Assembly (NCBI GenBank): GCA_008638375.1
Contig: CM018048.1
Coordinates: forward strand, 3,191,940 to 3,255,939
Direction of reading: 5' to 3'
Length of the DNA stretch: 64,000 nucleotides
Source of the DNA: Nyssa sinensis
Taxonomy: Eukaryota > Streptophyta > Magnoliopsida > Cornales > Nyssaceae
Below, in pieces: positions 47,101 to 58,599 of this stretch; positions within the stretch are counted from its first letter, which is position 1; each line of letters begins with the position of its first letter. The position numbers and the translations under genes are program-made. Below the pieces are notes generated by a model. The model did no database searches and had not been told where the DNA came from. It saw only the letters and a list, made by a program, of their open reading frames with translations.

Positions 47101-47183
47101 CCCTGTATTGGTTTTGACAGAAGTTCTGGAGAGGCTAGATACTCCATCAGCTCTTGAAAAGCTTTCTCACATTCTTCCGTCCA

Positions 47184-47990
47184 CTATAAAGCTTTGTTGC
47201 CCTTTAGAGCTTTGAAGAAAGGTAGGCAGCGATCAATGGATTTGGAGATAAATCTGCTTAGTGCCGCGATTCTACCATTCAGCACTTGAATGTCTTTTCT
47301 GGTTTTCGATGACTTCAGTCCAATCAGAGCTTGGATTTGAGTGGGATCTGCTTCGATACCCCTCTGAGAGACAATGTATCCCAAGAATTTTCCCTTCGTC
47401 ACCCCAAAGGTACATTTCGAGGGGTTGAGCTTCATCTTGTGCTGTTTTAGGATATCAAAGGTCTGGGCTAAGTGCTGGAGGTGACTACCTTTCTGCAGAC
47501 TTTTGACCAGCAGATCATCAATGTATACCTCCATGGTATTGCTGAGCAGCGGGCTGAACATCTTGTTTACCAACCGCTGGTATGTGGCTCCAGCGTTCTT
47601 CAAACCGAAAGGCATACTCTGTAGCAATAGAGACCTCGTTCGGTTATGAAGGCTGCCATCTCCTGGTCTGGAGGGTACATCTGAATTTGGTTATACCCAG
47701 AATAGGCATCCATAAAACTCATGAGTTCATGCCTTGCAGTAGCGTCAACTAGTTGGTCTATCCTTGGTAGTGGAAAGCTGTCTTTGGGGCACTGCCTTAT
47801 TGAGGTCTATATAATCAACGCAGACTCTCCACTTGCCATTTTTCTTCTTGACCAGGATGGTGTTGGCTAGCCACTCGGGGTAGAACACTTCACGTATCAT
47901 TTTGGCTTCAAGCAGCCTCTGGACTTCTTCGTTTATGATCTGATGCCACTCTTGGGCTAGCGGCCTTCTTTTCTGTCTCACTAGTGGGTA
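47184..47990 (-). pseudogene. Reverse transcriptase of the Tat-type element
   Basis: The frame at 47745-47981 has EWLANTILVKKKNGKWRVCV and DLNKA; the frame at 47184-47627 has SMPFGLKNAGATYQRLVNKM, the catalytic YIDD, and KCTFGV with FLGYIVSQRGIEA. The two are out of frame with each other, with a damaged stretch between 47627 and 47745. Confidence 0.9.
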
Positions 47991-48297
47991 GCTTGTGAGT
48001 TATCAGATTGGGATCTATACCCTTCATGTCTTTGGTCTCCCACGCAAACATAGAGAGGTTGTCTTTTAGAAACTTGATTATTTTCTCTTGCTTAGCGCGT
48101 ATCAGGTCTGGGCTGATGTACAAATAGCACCCCTCTGATTCTGAACTGACCAATACTTTGACAGGCTCACCAATGGGTTTGGCCCTGCTGTCCCGTCCCC
48201 TTGGGCTTAGGGGTTCTTCGATTCTGGAAGGGCAACTTTCCTCCTCGAGAGTGCGGAATAGAACTGGATCCGCATAGTCCCGGATGTACTGTAATTG

Positions 48298-48710
48298 CTA
48301 TTTGGCAGTCTTTTCCTTGAGTGCAATGGCATTGCACTCTCGAGAAGTTGGCTGGCACCCTTTGACAGAATAAACATTCTGATTGTGAACATACTTCAAA
48401 CATTGATAGAGGGTCGAGGTGACCGCCCCTATCTGGTGCAACCATGGTCTCCCAATTATGACATTATAGGGAGATTTCATATTCAACACCATGTACTCTG
48501 AGATGGTGGTTTTCTGCCCTTCTCCTTCTCCTATAGTAGTAGGAAGGTTGATTCTTCCTAATGGGGTACTGAGATTGCCATCAAAGGCTGTCATCACGGT
48601 AGTAGTAAGCTTGATGTTGTCGTGGTCCATCTCCATCTGTTTGAGTGGCTCATGGAACAGTATATTGACGGAGCTGCCAGTATCAACCAGGACTCTTCTG
48701 ATCTCGAAGT
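48298..48710 (-). pseudogene. Aspartic protease of the Tat-type element
   Basis: The minus strand encodes RRVLVDTGSSVNILF at about 48655-48705, with the retropepsin active site DTGSS, followed by the frame 48298-48636 ending in a YNVIIGRPWLHQIGAV motif typical of these proteases. It processes the polyprotein. Only part is open in one frame. Confidence 0.8.
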
Positions 48711-48739
48711 TGGCGATTTTGAGAGTGATGATGAGGGCA

Positions 48740-50640
48740 TCAACTGTGAGGGCAGTGCACCCCTGCTATGTCCTGTTCAGTGAATTGGATCTCCGGTGCT
48801 GGTTTGAGCCTCTTTTCAACGTTGGAGATTTGTAATGCGTCTGGGGCAGCCCTGGCCTCCCAAGCGTATCTCTTCCTTACCCTGTTAGACATCCCTTGTA
48901 GTAGGGGAGTCTGCATGGAGGACATAAATGACATGGTTGTTATGCCTCTGAGGCTCGTTTCGTCCTTCCCTCTGCTCCTGCCTCTGGTCTGGCCATTGTT
49001 GAGGCTTATCTTCGTGGGGATTTTGTCTCCCGTCCTGCTTAAGGAACTCCCGGAGACGTCCTTTCTTTATGAGTTGCTCAATCTTATATCGAAGGGTCCT
49101 GCATGAGTTAGTCGTATGTTCATGATCTTTGTGAAAATTGTAGTACTTATTTTGGTCCCGAAGGCTGGGATCTCCTTTGATCGATTCCGGCCATCTCAAG
49201 TTTTTCCGATCTCGGATCTGCCAGAGAACCTGGTTCGGTGTAGTGTTCAAAGGGGTGAAGTCAGTGAACTCCCTTGGTCCGGAATTATAGACAACCGTGG
49301 GTGCTGTTCTCTTTTTTGGACTCCTGGCCCTCTTCTTGCCAGAGTCTCTTCTGTGGTCCTCCTTCTTCGAATTTTCCTTCTGGTTCTGCTCTTTGCCTTT
49401 CTGGGATGTGCGGTTGGCTTCTTCCAAGTTGATGTACTTCCTAGCCCGGTCCATTAATGCCGCCATGTCGGTAGGAGGGCTTTTGGTCAATGAATCTCTG
49501 AAGCCACCGTGAGCAAGTCCAGCAATTAAGGCAGCTACAAGGAATCTTGGGCTGCAAGTCGGTGATCTCAGTGAGTTCGGCATTAAAGCGCGCAATGTAG
49601 GCTCTGAGGGACTCCTCCTTAGTCTGCTTAACATTTAACAAGAATTCTGGTCCCCTTCTAAGCCTTCTGCTGGTCATAAATCTGTCTAAGGAATTGCCTA
49701 CCGAGTTCATAGAAGCCGGTAATTGAGTTCGGAGGGAGGTGGTGGAACCATTTCAGAGCAGTTCCCTTCAAGCTGGTAATGAAGGTTCGGCACATAAAAG
49801 CATCAGAGGCCCCGTGGAGGGCCATCGTATGCTGGTAGTGTGAGAGATAATCCCCTAGGTCTCCAGTCCCATCGTACAGGGTGAACTTTGGCACCATGAA
49901 CTTTCTGGGCCTTTCTTCTGACACGATGGCGTGAGTGAACGGGGTGGCAAGTCTTCCGAGCAGCCTGGTCCAACTCGTCTTGCTCTGGAGGGTTCTGGGC
50001 ACCTCTCAAAGTTATTGTTCGGTCCATAGATTCGACAATTTCTTCTACCCTCCGTGGGTCTCTGAACCGGACATCTTGTGAACCTTGTCTTACAGCCTCA
50101 GCTTCTGGGTAGTCGGGCTGAATACGTCCCTCGGACGGAAGAGGGTTCCGAACTGGAGGAATTGGTGCTACTTGGGAATGAGGTTCTTGTGGTGCCGGAT
50201 GTGCTCCCGAAGCCCTTGGAGTCGGGGCTCTAGTAGTGCTCCGGTAATGGACATCAGGGATGAAGGCTGATGTTCCCCAGCCTGGGGCTGCTGACGGTTG
50301 TGGATCTCTGCCAACGCGAGCAACACCCTAGGGGTGCCCAGGATGGTTATTTGGAGCCTGCTCATGGGGCTCTTCATTCTCAGTGGTAGTAGGGGGTTGT
50401 GTTCCCGCAGCAATGTTAACCGGCGGGTTAGGAGGATTCGTCCCTTGATTCTGTGTGAGCGTTGTCAGTGTTCTAGATATGGCAAGCAACTGTTCCTACA
50501 CCAGTTCGTTGTGTCGTTTGATTGATTCAATCTCTTGTCGCATGGGATCAATCATCAGCCCTCTTGCTCGTGGAACAGGCAGGCCGACGTTGAGAGCCTT
50601 GTGGGTTTTGAGCGTTCAGTCTCGGTCGGAGATTTGGGGC
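48740..50640 (-). pseudogene. gag: gag of the Tat-type element
   Basis: Structural capsid protein. The frame at 49658-50002 contains the retrotransposon gag pattern (FTLYDGTGDLGDYLSHYQHT, MALHGAS, FITSLKGTALKWFHHLPPNS). A frame change near 49650 leads to 48885-49634 with a charged KE-rich segment and a degenerate zinc knuckle (YYNFHKDHEHTTNSC), in which the first Cys and the Gly of the usual CxxxHxxGHxxxxC spacing are lost. The N-terminal part (50000-50640) is in broken frames. Confidence 0.8.
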
Positions 50641-50701
50641 CATGGTCTTCCAGTGAGAAAAAAGATAAGTTTGTGAATAGAGCACTTGGAGATTAGTCGT
50701 T

Positions 50702-50719
50702 TCCCACAGACGGCACCAA
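50702..50719 (-). promoter_or_regulatory. Primer binding site
   Basis: Three bases inside the 5' LTR the minus strand reads TGGTGCCGTCTGTGGGAA, with the TGG expected opposite a tRNA 3' CCA. I did not assign the tRNA. Confidence 0.75.
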
Positions 50720-50722
50720 ACT

Positions 50723-51333
50723 GATGCTGCACTTTTCGGCTTGCAATAAATCTGGGCTCCGCTGACCTGTAGAACACTCAAAAAGGGGGATCAGAGGACC
50801 ACCGGATTGGCTCCGGCGGTAGCCGCTCCGATGCTTAAGTAAGTAAACGGAATTGAAAATACTGTATTGAAAGCCAAAGAATAAGCATAAAAATAAAGCG
50901 TACCTTTAGGGTTTAATTTATAGACTGTGGCCTTCCTAAGTTGATTAGGATTCGGAGCCGTGAATATAGGGATTTGATCATCGGAGATTGCAGTTACCTT
51001 GTGGAGTATTGTATCGTAGATAGAGATAATCATAGATAGTAGTTTCCTTATTGAAGACTGTTTCCTTATTCCCTGCTTGGCAGTTGCTAAGATCATAAGG
51101 TCGGAACCATACGAAATACTGAGTGAATATTGCCTAGAGCATAAGGTCTGGAGGATATGTGCATGAGAATGCCCTAGGAGGCTCCGCCTGCTCTGTATGA
51201 CCGAGTTTATCGGCTTTGTAGGATATGTATATGAGAATGCCCTGAAGGCTGTGACAGCTCTGTATGACCGAGTTTATCGGTTCTGTAAGTACACGTGTCT
51301 CAAGGTGATTGGTGTGTCTGTTTGTGGTATATC

Positions 51334-51334
<1 letters not shown>
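50723..51334 (-). repeat. 5' LTR of the Tat-type element
   Basis: 612 bp, same borders as the other LTR. Followed in element sense by the primer binding site. Confidence 0.95.

Positions 51335-51371
<37 letters not shown>
51335..51371. repeat. (TA)n(TG)n microsatellite, insertion site of the Tat element
   Basis: TA run, then TG run directly beside the 5' LTR; the target duplication TATAT is part of the TA run. Confidence 0.9.
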
Positions 51372-51849
51372 TAATATGTTGTCTTAACATTATTGAAATT
51401 GCTTGTTGTCAACACTAGGTTTGCCGTCTAAATTGTTTTATTACTATTTTAGTTATTTGCCATACATCTTATTGCTTATATAGTTGTATTGTCAAATGAA
51501 TTTACAGCCACACATTTACACCATATAACGTGAAAGCCATGACTTAGTCACATAGTATGATTGCACCCATGCTTTCATAAATAACACACTCCTCGTTCTA
51601 ATATGAGGTTTCTTCAATTATTTGAATCTTTGAGTTTGCATTTCATATATATGTATTAGCTTCTTAAATATTGTTATCGGTAATGCTTTAGTGAATAAAT
51701 CTACCTGATTTTCACTGAAACGCATCTATTTTATGTTAATGTCGTCGCTCTTCTAGAATTCATGTGTAAAAGAACTTTGACGAGATGTGTTTGGTTCTAT
51801 CTCCTTTAATATAACTTTTCTTAAGTTGTGTAATTTACGATACATTATC

Positions 51850-54050
51850 TTCATATATCATTGTCAGGTTGTCTTTAATTGAAGATAATCAACATGATTC
51901 TCAAATATGTTGTAACATATATAGATATTAACCATATGCATTCTCGACTTATCTCATAAAGTACAAGAATATTACAATGATTTGAGGAAGTGGTAGTTAT
52001 TTGTTTATTTTGTAGATCTCCATCATATAACGGTGTCACCACAAGTAAACACTCATCCAGTTTGTAACCTGGCTTTTTGTGGATCAGAAAGATATCCAGC
52101 ATCTACATATCTGACTAATGATGATTTGGATCCTATTGAATAAAATAAGCTCATATAAACTATTCCACGGAGATAGTGAAATACATGTTTCACGTCACTC
52201 CAATGCTTTTGAGTTTGAGCATAACTATATCTTGCTAGCAGATTAACAACAAATGCAATATCTGGCAATGTATAATTTGCAAAATACATAAGAGCACTAT
52301 TGCACTAAGATATGTTACTTTAGGACCAAGGAGCTTCTCATCGAATTCACAAGAGTGAAAAGGATCTTTTTTCACATCAAGTGAGCAGACAACCATAGAT
52401 GATATTAATAGGTATGCTTTATTCATAAAAAATCGCTTCAGAATTTTCTCTGTATATGCTAATTGATGGATAAGGATTCATTCTAAGAAGTGTTCAATTT
52501 GTAGGGCTTGAGACAAAATTTTATTTTTCTCAAATCTTTCATTTCAAACTCTTACTTTAAATAAGCATGTGAGCTCTTTAGGAGCCCCCACAACATTCAA
52601 GTCATCAACATATATTACTACTATTTCAAATCTAATATCCGATATCTTTATGAAAATACTGGACAAATTAGATTATTTGCATATCCATTTTTTTAGTAAA
52701 TATTTCACTAAGGTGATTGTACTACGTGTGTCCAAATTGTTTCAATCCATATAATGATCATATTAACTGAATTGAATACATGTTACGCATATTTGGTCCT
52801 TTTAAGACTAGTAGGCTTATTAAAAATCGAAAGGTAATTGCATCCATGACAAGAGAATATGTCTCCTTATAATCAACAAGAAGTCTGTACGAAAAACCTT
52901 GTACTATAAGTCTAGCATTGTATCTAATGATTTCATTTTATTTATTGTGTCTTGGTACAAATACTTATTTGTACCCTATAGACTTTACGTTTTTAGGCAT
53001 TTGGATTACGTGTCAAAATACTTCTCGTTTTCGTAACGAGTCTCACTCGACTTGTATTGTCTCATTCCATTTTCCCCGATCATTTATAAGATGACATTCT
53101 TCAACATTTTATGTTTTGGGATCCTCATCACTTCTAATGATTTGTAGTGATATTGAGAAGGTAAATATATTATCAACAATAATATCACTTTGATCACATA
53201 TATCATTATTAATAATTTATTGAGACCTCTTTATTTTCATTTACACTGTGCCTCTTCAGAGGCTACTTGTTCTACTTAAGGATATACTACTTCTTCAAGA
53301 AGTATTTCCTTTTCAAGAGATGTTTGTTTGCTAAAGAAATGTAATAAGTATACGAATATTGGATTTATCAATCATCATATGATGTGTGGTCTTTTCGGGA
53401 GTTGCCATTTCTTTTATTTCTTGTGTCTTCATCTTATAGGAAGACTTATCTTTCGCACCAATAGGTCTACCACACTTCAAACATGACACAAATTCATTTG
53501 TTGTTATAGTAATGGATTGTCCTATAGGGACATTGATCCGTGCAGGAGTATTTGCATCTGGTATGTGTGATTTCATTATTTTCTTTGTATTAGTGAATGC
53601 ATTTTGTAATTGATGGGCAATATTTTGTAAATGAATGATCATTTGAACTTCCAATTCACATTGATTAGTACGAGGATCAAATGAGTCAATGTTGGTGCAT
53701 TCCAAGAGATTTCACGTTGAGCTTACGGCTTCTGCTTTTCTCTCCTTAGTGGTGGGAAGATTGTCTCATCAAAATGACAATCAACAAATCTTGCCATAAA
53801 TAAATAACCTGTCAAAGGCTCAAGATATCTTATAATAGATGGAGAATCAAAACCAACATAAATTTCTAATCGTCTTTGGAGACTTATTTTAGTACATCTT
53901 GGGGGTACTATAGGGACTTGCACAGCACAACCAGAGACTCTTAGGCAAGAAACATTTGGTTGGTAGCCAAGTACAAGTTGTAAAGGGGAATACTTATAAT
54001 AAGTAATTGGCTTAATGCGAATTAATGTTACTGTATGCAATTTGGCATGC
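51850..54050 (-). mobile_element. Truncated Ty1/copia retrotransposon
   Basis: Minus-strand order fits copia: integrase end at 53723-54040 (YSPLQLVLGYQPNVSCLRVS, YVGFDSPSIIRYLEPLTG), a Cys/Lys-rich linker at 53331-53705, reverse transcriptase with the catalytic YVDD at about 52575-52620 (IYVDDLNVVGAPKEL), then RNase H (LPDIAFVVNLLARYS, YLSDPQKARLQTG, ECIWLIS) at 51875-52290. Gag, protease and most of the integrase are missing, all frames are broken, and I found no LTRs. An old remnant. Confidence 0.82.
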
Positions 54051-54894
54051 CCCCAAATAAAATATGTTACTTGCTTGTTTGTTTTAGGAAACCCTACTGA
54101 GCATTATGACTCACCTTTGTTATTCATAGGAATGGAAGGTATTGACTAGATAGGCGATAGTTGCTAGAGTAGTACAAGAAAAATAAGGATCGTTGTATTA
54201 ATAGAGCTTACCTTGATGTATTTATTCGGTTGTATTTATTAAGGGTGCATGTACCCTTCATGACCTTACTATATATGTGATGTTTATTGGACTGTAGAGT
54301 TAACTCTAGGACATTGCCTTATTATTCATTGTGGATGGATGTTTTGGTAGAGTTAGCTTTGATAGTAGTTAATTTCATTTAATCTCATTACAAGACATGA
54401 ACAAGTTTAATCGTGAGACCGAATTGGAACCAATTAAAGGAAAACAATTTAAATAAAATCAATTAAAAAAATGACATGTATTTTATACCCTTGACTAGAA
54501 TGGTTAGTCCTATTATCTTCCTTTCGAGATCCCAATGACCCTTTAATCCGACCCTCTAGGTTAGGGGCGTGACACTGTTCCTTTCCATTATATTTGATTG
54601 TCATAATGTGTTAAAGTACTTTTAAAATACAAATTGGGTCTAAAGGACATTACAATAACATTGTGAAGAAGACGACGATGAATCGACTTGTTGACTCGAT
54701 CGAGTCAAGCCAAACTGACTCACTAAATAGTAGTGTTGACTCCAAAAAGAGACAATACCGTTTTGACACACGAAGGCTTTAAAAGGCATTATTTGACGCC
54801 TAAGATTTAAAATTCAAAATTAAGACGCAACAACATTGTTTTAAATAGGGTTTAAATTTTAAAAAAAATTAATAATAATAACGAAGGTTCGCGT

Positions 54895-54955
54895 GGTTCG
54901 AACCCCCAATTTGGGGCTTTAACCCAAAACTCTAACCCACTAAGCCACTAGTTGT
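54895..54955 (-). other. tRNA-like module 1
   Basis: The minus strand has an A-box-like TGGCTTAGTGG (54947-54937) followed by a B-box-like GGTTCGAACC (54904-54895). Between them TTTGG and CCAAA could form an anticodon-like stem. It lacks a convincing acceptor stem, so it is not called a tRNA gene. Confidence 0.4.
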
Positions 54956-54976
54956 GGCTTGTATTATTTGGTATCT

Positions 54977-54980
<4 letters not shown>

Positions 54981-55007
<27 letters not shown>
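54981..55007. repeat. (TG)n(TA)n microsatellite
   Basis: Lies between the first two tRNA-like modules. Confidence 0.85.
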
Positions 55008-55009
<2 letters not shown>

Positions 55010-55057
55010 AACTAAAGAAAAGAAAATAAAATTAGAAGGTAGTTATGTTGCCAATGT

Positions 55058-55120
55058 GGTTCGAATGCATAACCAAGAAAGGAAGTCTTAACCATTGTGT
55101 CACTTAGAGTGGTTGTGTTT
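55058..55120 (-). other. tRNA-like module 2
   Basis: The minus strand has TGACACAATGG (55102-55092), a weaker A box, and GCATTCGAACC (55068-55058), a weaker B box. Same orientation as module 1 and about 160 bp from it. Confidence 0.3.
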
Positions 55121-57887
55121 AAATTAGAAACATATATGTACATGATATAAATAATTGGCATGTTAAATAATTAATTAATTAAACTTCATATAAGCCCAAT
55201 CAAATTGTAAGAAGGGGCTACCTTAGCATTTCTTAACATCTCGAACTCAATGGCTGAGTCCATTTTTGTAAAATAAATGCCAAAAACTTGGACACACAAA
55301 TTGATTAATTCCAATTATGACTTTAGCACTAAATGAAGTTACCAAATGAGTTCAGAAAAATAGAAAAGACCTATTCTAAGGTTTTCAAGGCCACTGAGTC
55401 CAACAATGAGGTCTGTTATAGCAAATCAAGTGCCAAAAATTACAATACAACAAATGAAAAATTATAATTATTCCTTTAATGGATAAATAAGCTACTAGTT
55501 GAACTCTAAATATAATAAGGGGACCTATGCTTAAGTATGTGAGGCTAGTCTGGACCCGAAAATGAGATCTATTTAAGTTAATAGGATCTCTAAACTGATG
55601 TTTAAAGTAATAAAGTACTTAGAAAAATGTACTTAATAAGATTAGGATATTTGCTATAGGAGCTTTTGATAAAGGAAAGGGAATTGAAGGTTTAGATTAA
55701 GGACCTAAAGTGAGTAACCTTCTATCTTGAAGCAGCAATATTTTATATCATGTTTAAAAATGCCAACTTTATATTTTGTGAGAAATCTTACTCCTTGAAA
55801 TAATGCTATTTTTACCATGTCTTCAAAATTATATTCGCATATGTTATTTTACAATCAATTCAATCTTTAAATGTTGTATAAATGCTTTTGATGAAGTATT
55901 TAATATCTATTTTATGTGTGGAAACCATGACACCTATTTGACTTAAGAAAATAATTTGTGTGATCTAATCTTTATCACTAAATGAGGCTTACCCATGTGG
56001 TGATCCAATTCTATTGCGAGAACTTACCTACATGATACTCTGACTCTATATGTGATCTTTTGATTTTCTATATGTGTGATTTGTTCTTGTTTCTATATGA
56101 GGCTTATCTATTGGCCCTCCTACTTAGTTTAAGTATTTATGTGGCGCTCTGACTTCGTTATGAGACTTACCCACAAGACGTTCCATATTTGTTATGAGAA
56201 CTTACTCATGTAGTGCTCCGACTTTATAGTTAACCCTCTGGCCTATTTGACGATGCATCTTCCACTAGGATTTTTATCTATTAACAGGATTAGTTTTCGA
56301 TCTATTTTATCACCCGAACTACATACTTGTCCTCGGGATTATGATCCATTCGGTGTTTTATTACTGGCAAGTTTGTCATTCGATATGTGTTTTAGAAAAT
56401 GCATTTTTATATCTACTTTTAACTTTAGTATTTTATAAACTCCAAAGATATTTTCTTTGTATCAACTTTTATAAATGTACTACTTATTTTATCTAAAAAT
56501 TTTATTTCTATAAAAATGGTGTTCATGGTATTTGTTCCAAAACTTCATATTTTTGAAAACTTGTGATAAGATACAAGAATTACTCATCAAGTTTAAGTTA
56601 GCTCATCCCAGATTTGATCAACATTTTTAAGGTGATATAAACTAGTAAGGAAAGTAGTACAACTGACAAAAAAGAGTTAGAGACGTGGACATTCATGACT
56701 TTTGATGGGAATACAACTCCAAGTCAAGACTATGATTTTCCTTAGCAATGATAAATGTATCTTTTTGTTAGATTAGTTTGATGATGTTGGAAGACAAGTA
56801 TCAGGTTTAAGTTGACAATAGTAATGTTATCATAGGAACCTTGAGATTTTCTTAATGACAGAAGATTATGGAATGTTGTATCAGATGAGTTGCATAGGTA
56901 TAACTTCCGTATAATATTAAAAACAATTACTAGCAAGGTGTAACTTGTTTGATTCTATACGGCTTGTTTGTAGGACAAGTCGACAACAACCCTAAATCGA
57001 CACAAGGTAGGTTTTGGGTTGCAGAAGATTGAACTATTAGATGACCAACCTTGCTTTGATTGTAAGTTGAAGTACATAAAATTAAGTTGAAAAAGAAGAG
57101 AGATAAACCTTAAAATCTCACCAGGGCCTTCTAGGAATCTCATTTAGAATATGTTAAGGGACTTTTACCAATAAAAGGTAGAAAAATTTGTTTATGTTTT
57201 TATTAAATAAAGTCGTTTCAAATTTGCTTATATAGAAGTACAAAATATTCCTAGTTAACCAATGACTTCCTAAGTCCTATTAAACCAATGTTTCCTAAAC
57301 TAATTAAGACTACTAATTCCAAATAAGTAAAGGACTAAATAAAACTCATAACCAAACAAGTGACTAACCTAGACATTAAACAAAGATAAGTGTACCAAAG
57401 TATAAGAGAACCAAATATATTGCTAATGTTTTTTTACTACATATATATTTAAGAGATAGAGTTGCACAAAGGGAGGTGGTCCTAACTCCGTACTTAGTGA
57501 TATTTTACATCATGTGTTAGATACTCGAGTTTATTTTGGATTTAATGCATTAGACACCATGCGACATTATTTCATCGTTATATGATTTTGTATTCATATT
57601 GAAGTCTAACCCAAACCAACCTACCATATACAGTTCTAATAATTTTTCAACCCAAACTGACTCGAATTCATCGAATCGGTTCTTTTGTTCTCAGGTTTTT
57701 TTTGCATTCTTTACACATTTATTTATTTATTTATTTTGATGACGAAGAATCCTTCCATTGATAGACGTTTGGACATGTGGCTATAGGAAAACTCCGGATG
57801 TGCGCAAACACTCCACAACCAACACACATTTCTCAAGAGATTCTCTAATCCATTCATATCCTTTTTAATATTCATTTCGTCATTTTT

Positions 57888-58402
57888 TTCAAATTTGAAG
57901 ATGATGGAGCCCATATTTTCACCCCAACCACACTAATCTTCAAATCACTATTCATTATTCAAATCACACTTTTAATAATATTATTTATGTCCAAAATGAA
58001 ATTATTTAACCTATATTTATTTAAAATTTAATTATATATCACTTTTTTGTTAAGACTTCATGATATATCTAAGAAATTGAAAATTAAAATACATTAAGAA
58101 TAATAAAGCACATTAAAAAAGAACTCATTTTTTTAATGGTGGTGATAGGTTGATAATTTTTTTTCTACCATATAAAAAACTAATTTCAAAATAAATAATT
58201 AATAATTTAAAAAGGAAAAATTATTGATAAATTGATTTAAAATCTCAAATATTTATTTAAATAATATAAAAATAATTAATTATTAGTTTTGAATATTATA
58301 AAAATAATTAGTGGATGAATAGTAATTTGAAGATGAATAGTGAACCTTCAAATTTGAAGATAAAAAATAAAGGCCATCTTTATATCTTCAAATTTGAAGA
58401 AA
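57888..58402. mobile_element. Foldback MITE with CTTCAAATTTGAAG palindromes
   Basis: Outer parts (CAAATTTGAAGATGATGGAG on the left; reverse complement of 58346-58399 on the right) and inner arms (57942-57960 against 58314-58332) are inverted copies. The 14-bp palindrome CTTCAAATTTGAAG, or all but its first base, occurs at 57888, 58346, 58386 and 58442. Non-coding. Confidence 0.5.
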
Positions 58403-58486
58403 AAATGAAGATGGGTTGAAGATACATTTTTCTATTCCCACCTTCAAATTTGAAGATTTGAATATGGATTGGAGATACTCTAAGGA

Positions 58487-58583
58487 GAGGATTCAAACTT
58501 GAAATCTCCAAGTTGTACTTTTTCAAAAAAAATCCTCAAGGTAGTAACTTTCGAGACCTCCTCATCTGAGCTAAGTGGTTGTG
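58487..58583 (-). other. tRNA-like module 3
   Basis: The minus strand has CTTAGCTCAGATGAG (an A box of the TAGCTCAG type) and, about 60 bp later, AAGTTTGAATCC (B-box-like). The spacing is longer than in a tRNA. Possibly a tRNA-derived SINE relic. Confidence 0.35.
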
Positions 58584-58599
58584 TGCACACTTAATATTA

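Larger units (their letters stand above)
39433..51334 (-). mobile_element. Ty3/gypsy LTR retrotransposon, Tat-type, 11.9 kb, structurally complete
   Basis: Flanked by a 5-bp target duplication TATAT (39428-39432 and 51335-51339). Minus-strand layout: 5' LTR 51334-50723, primer binding site, gag, protease, reverse transcriptase, RNase H, a second RNase H-like domain, integrase, tandem repeats, antisense ORF region, polypurine tract, 3' LTR 40045-39433. A second RNase H, a long 3' non-pol region, tandem repeats and an antisense ORF are the hallmarks of the Tat/Ogre lineage (established knowledge). Many stops and frameshifts break the polyprotein, so it is not autonomous now. By eye the two LTRs differ at about 20 positions plus a few single-base indels (about 3%), so the insertion is fairly young. 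Confidence 0.93.
54060..57885. other. Degenerate LTR-retrotransposon-like DNA
   Basis: No coding sequence. Phrases typical of plant gypsy LTRs occur (GGGGCGTGACACTG at about 54567; GAGACTTACCCACAAG-like motifs repeated at 55990-56215). The segment TCTCGAACTCAATGGCTGAG at about 55242 has relatives at 60357, 61120 and 61265, which suggests that 54-57 kb and 59-63 kb derive from the same LTR family. Boundaries not resolved. Confidence 0.4.

Noticed and set aside
48491..49106. Plus-strand frames of 112-114 codons opposite gag and protease
   Set aside because: Shadows of gag-pol; unlike 40444-42383 they show no domain, splice sites or TATA box.
54895..54955. A functional tRNA gene
   Set aside because: A- and B-box matches exist, but no acceptor stem pairs and the anticodon loop is irregular.
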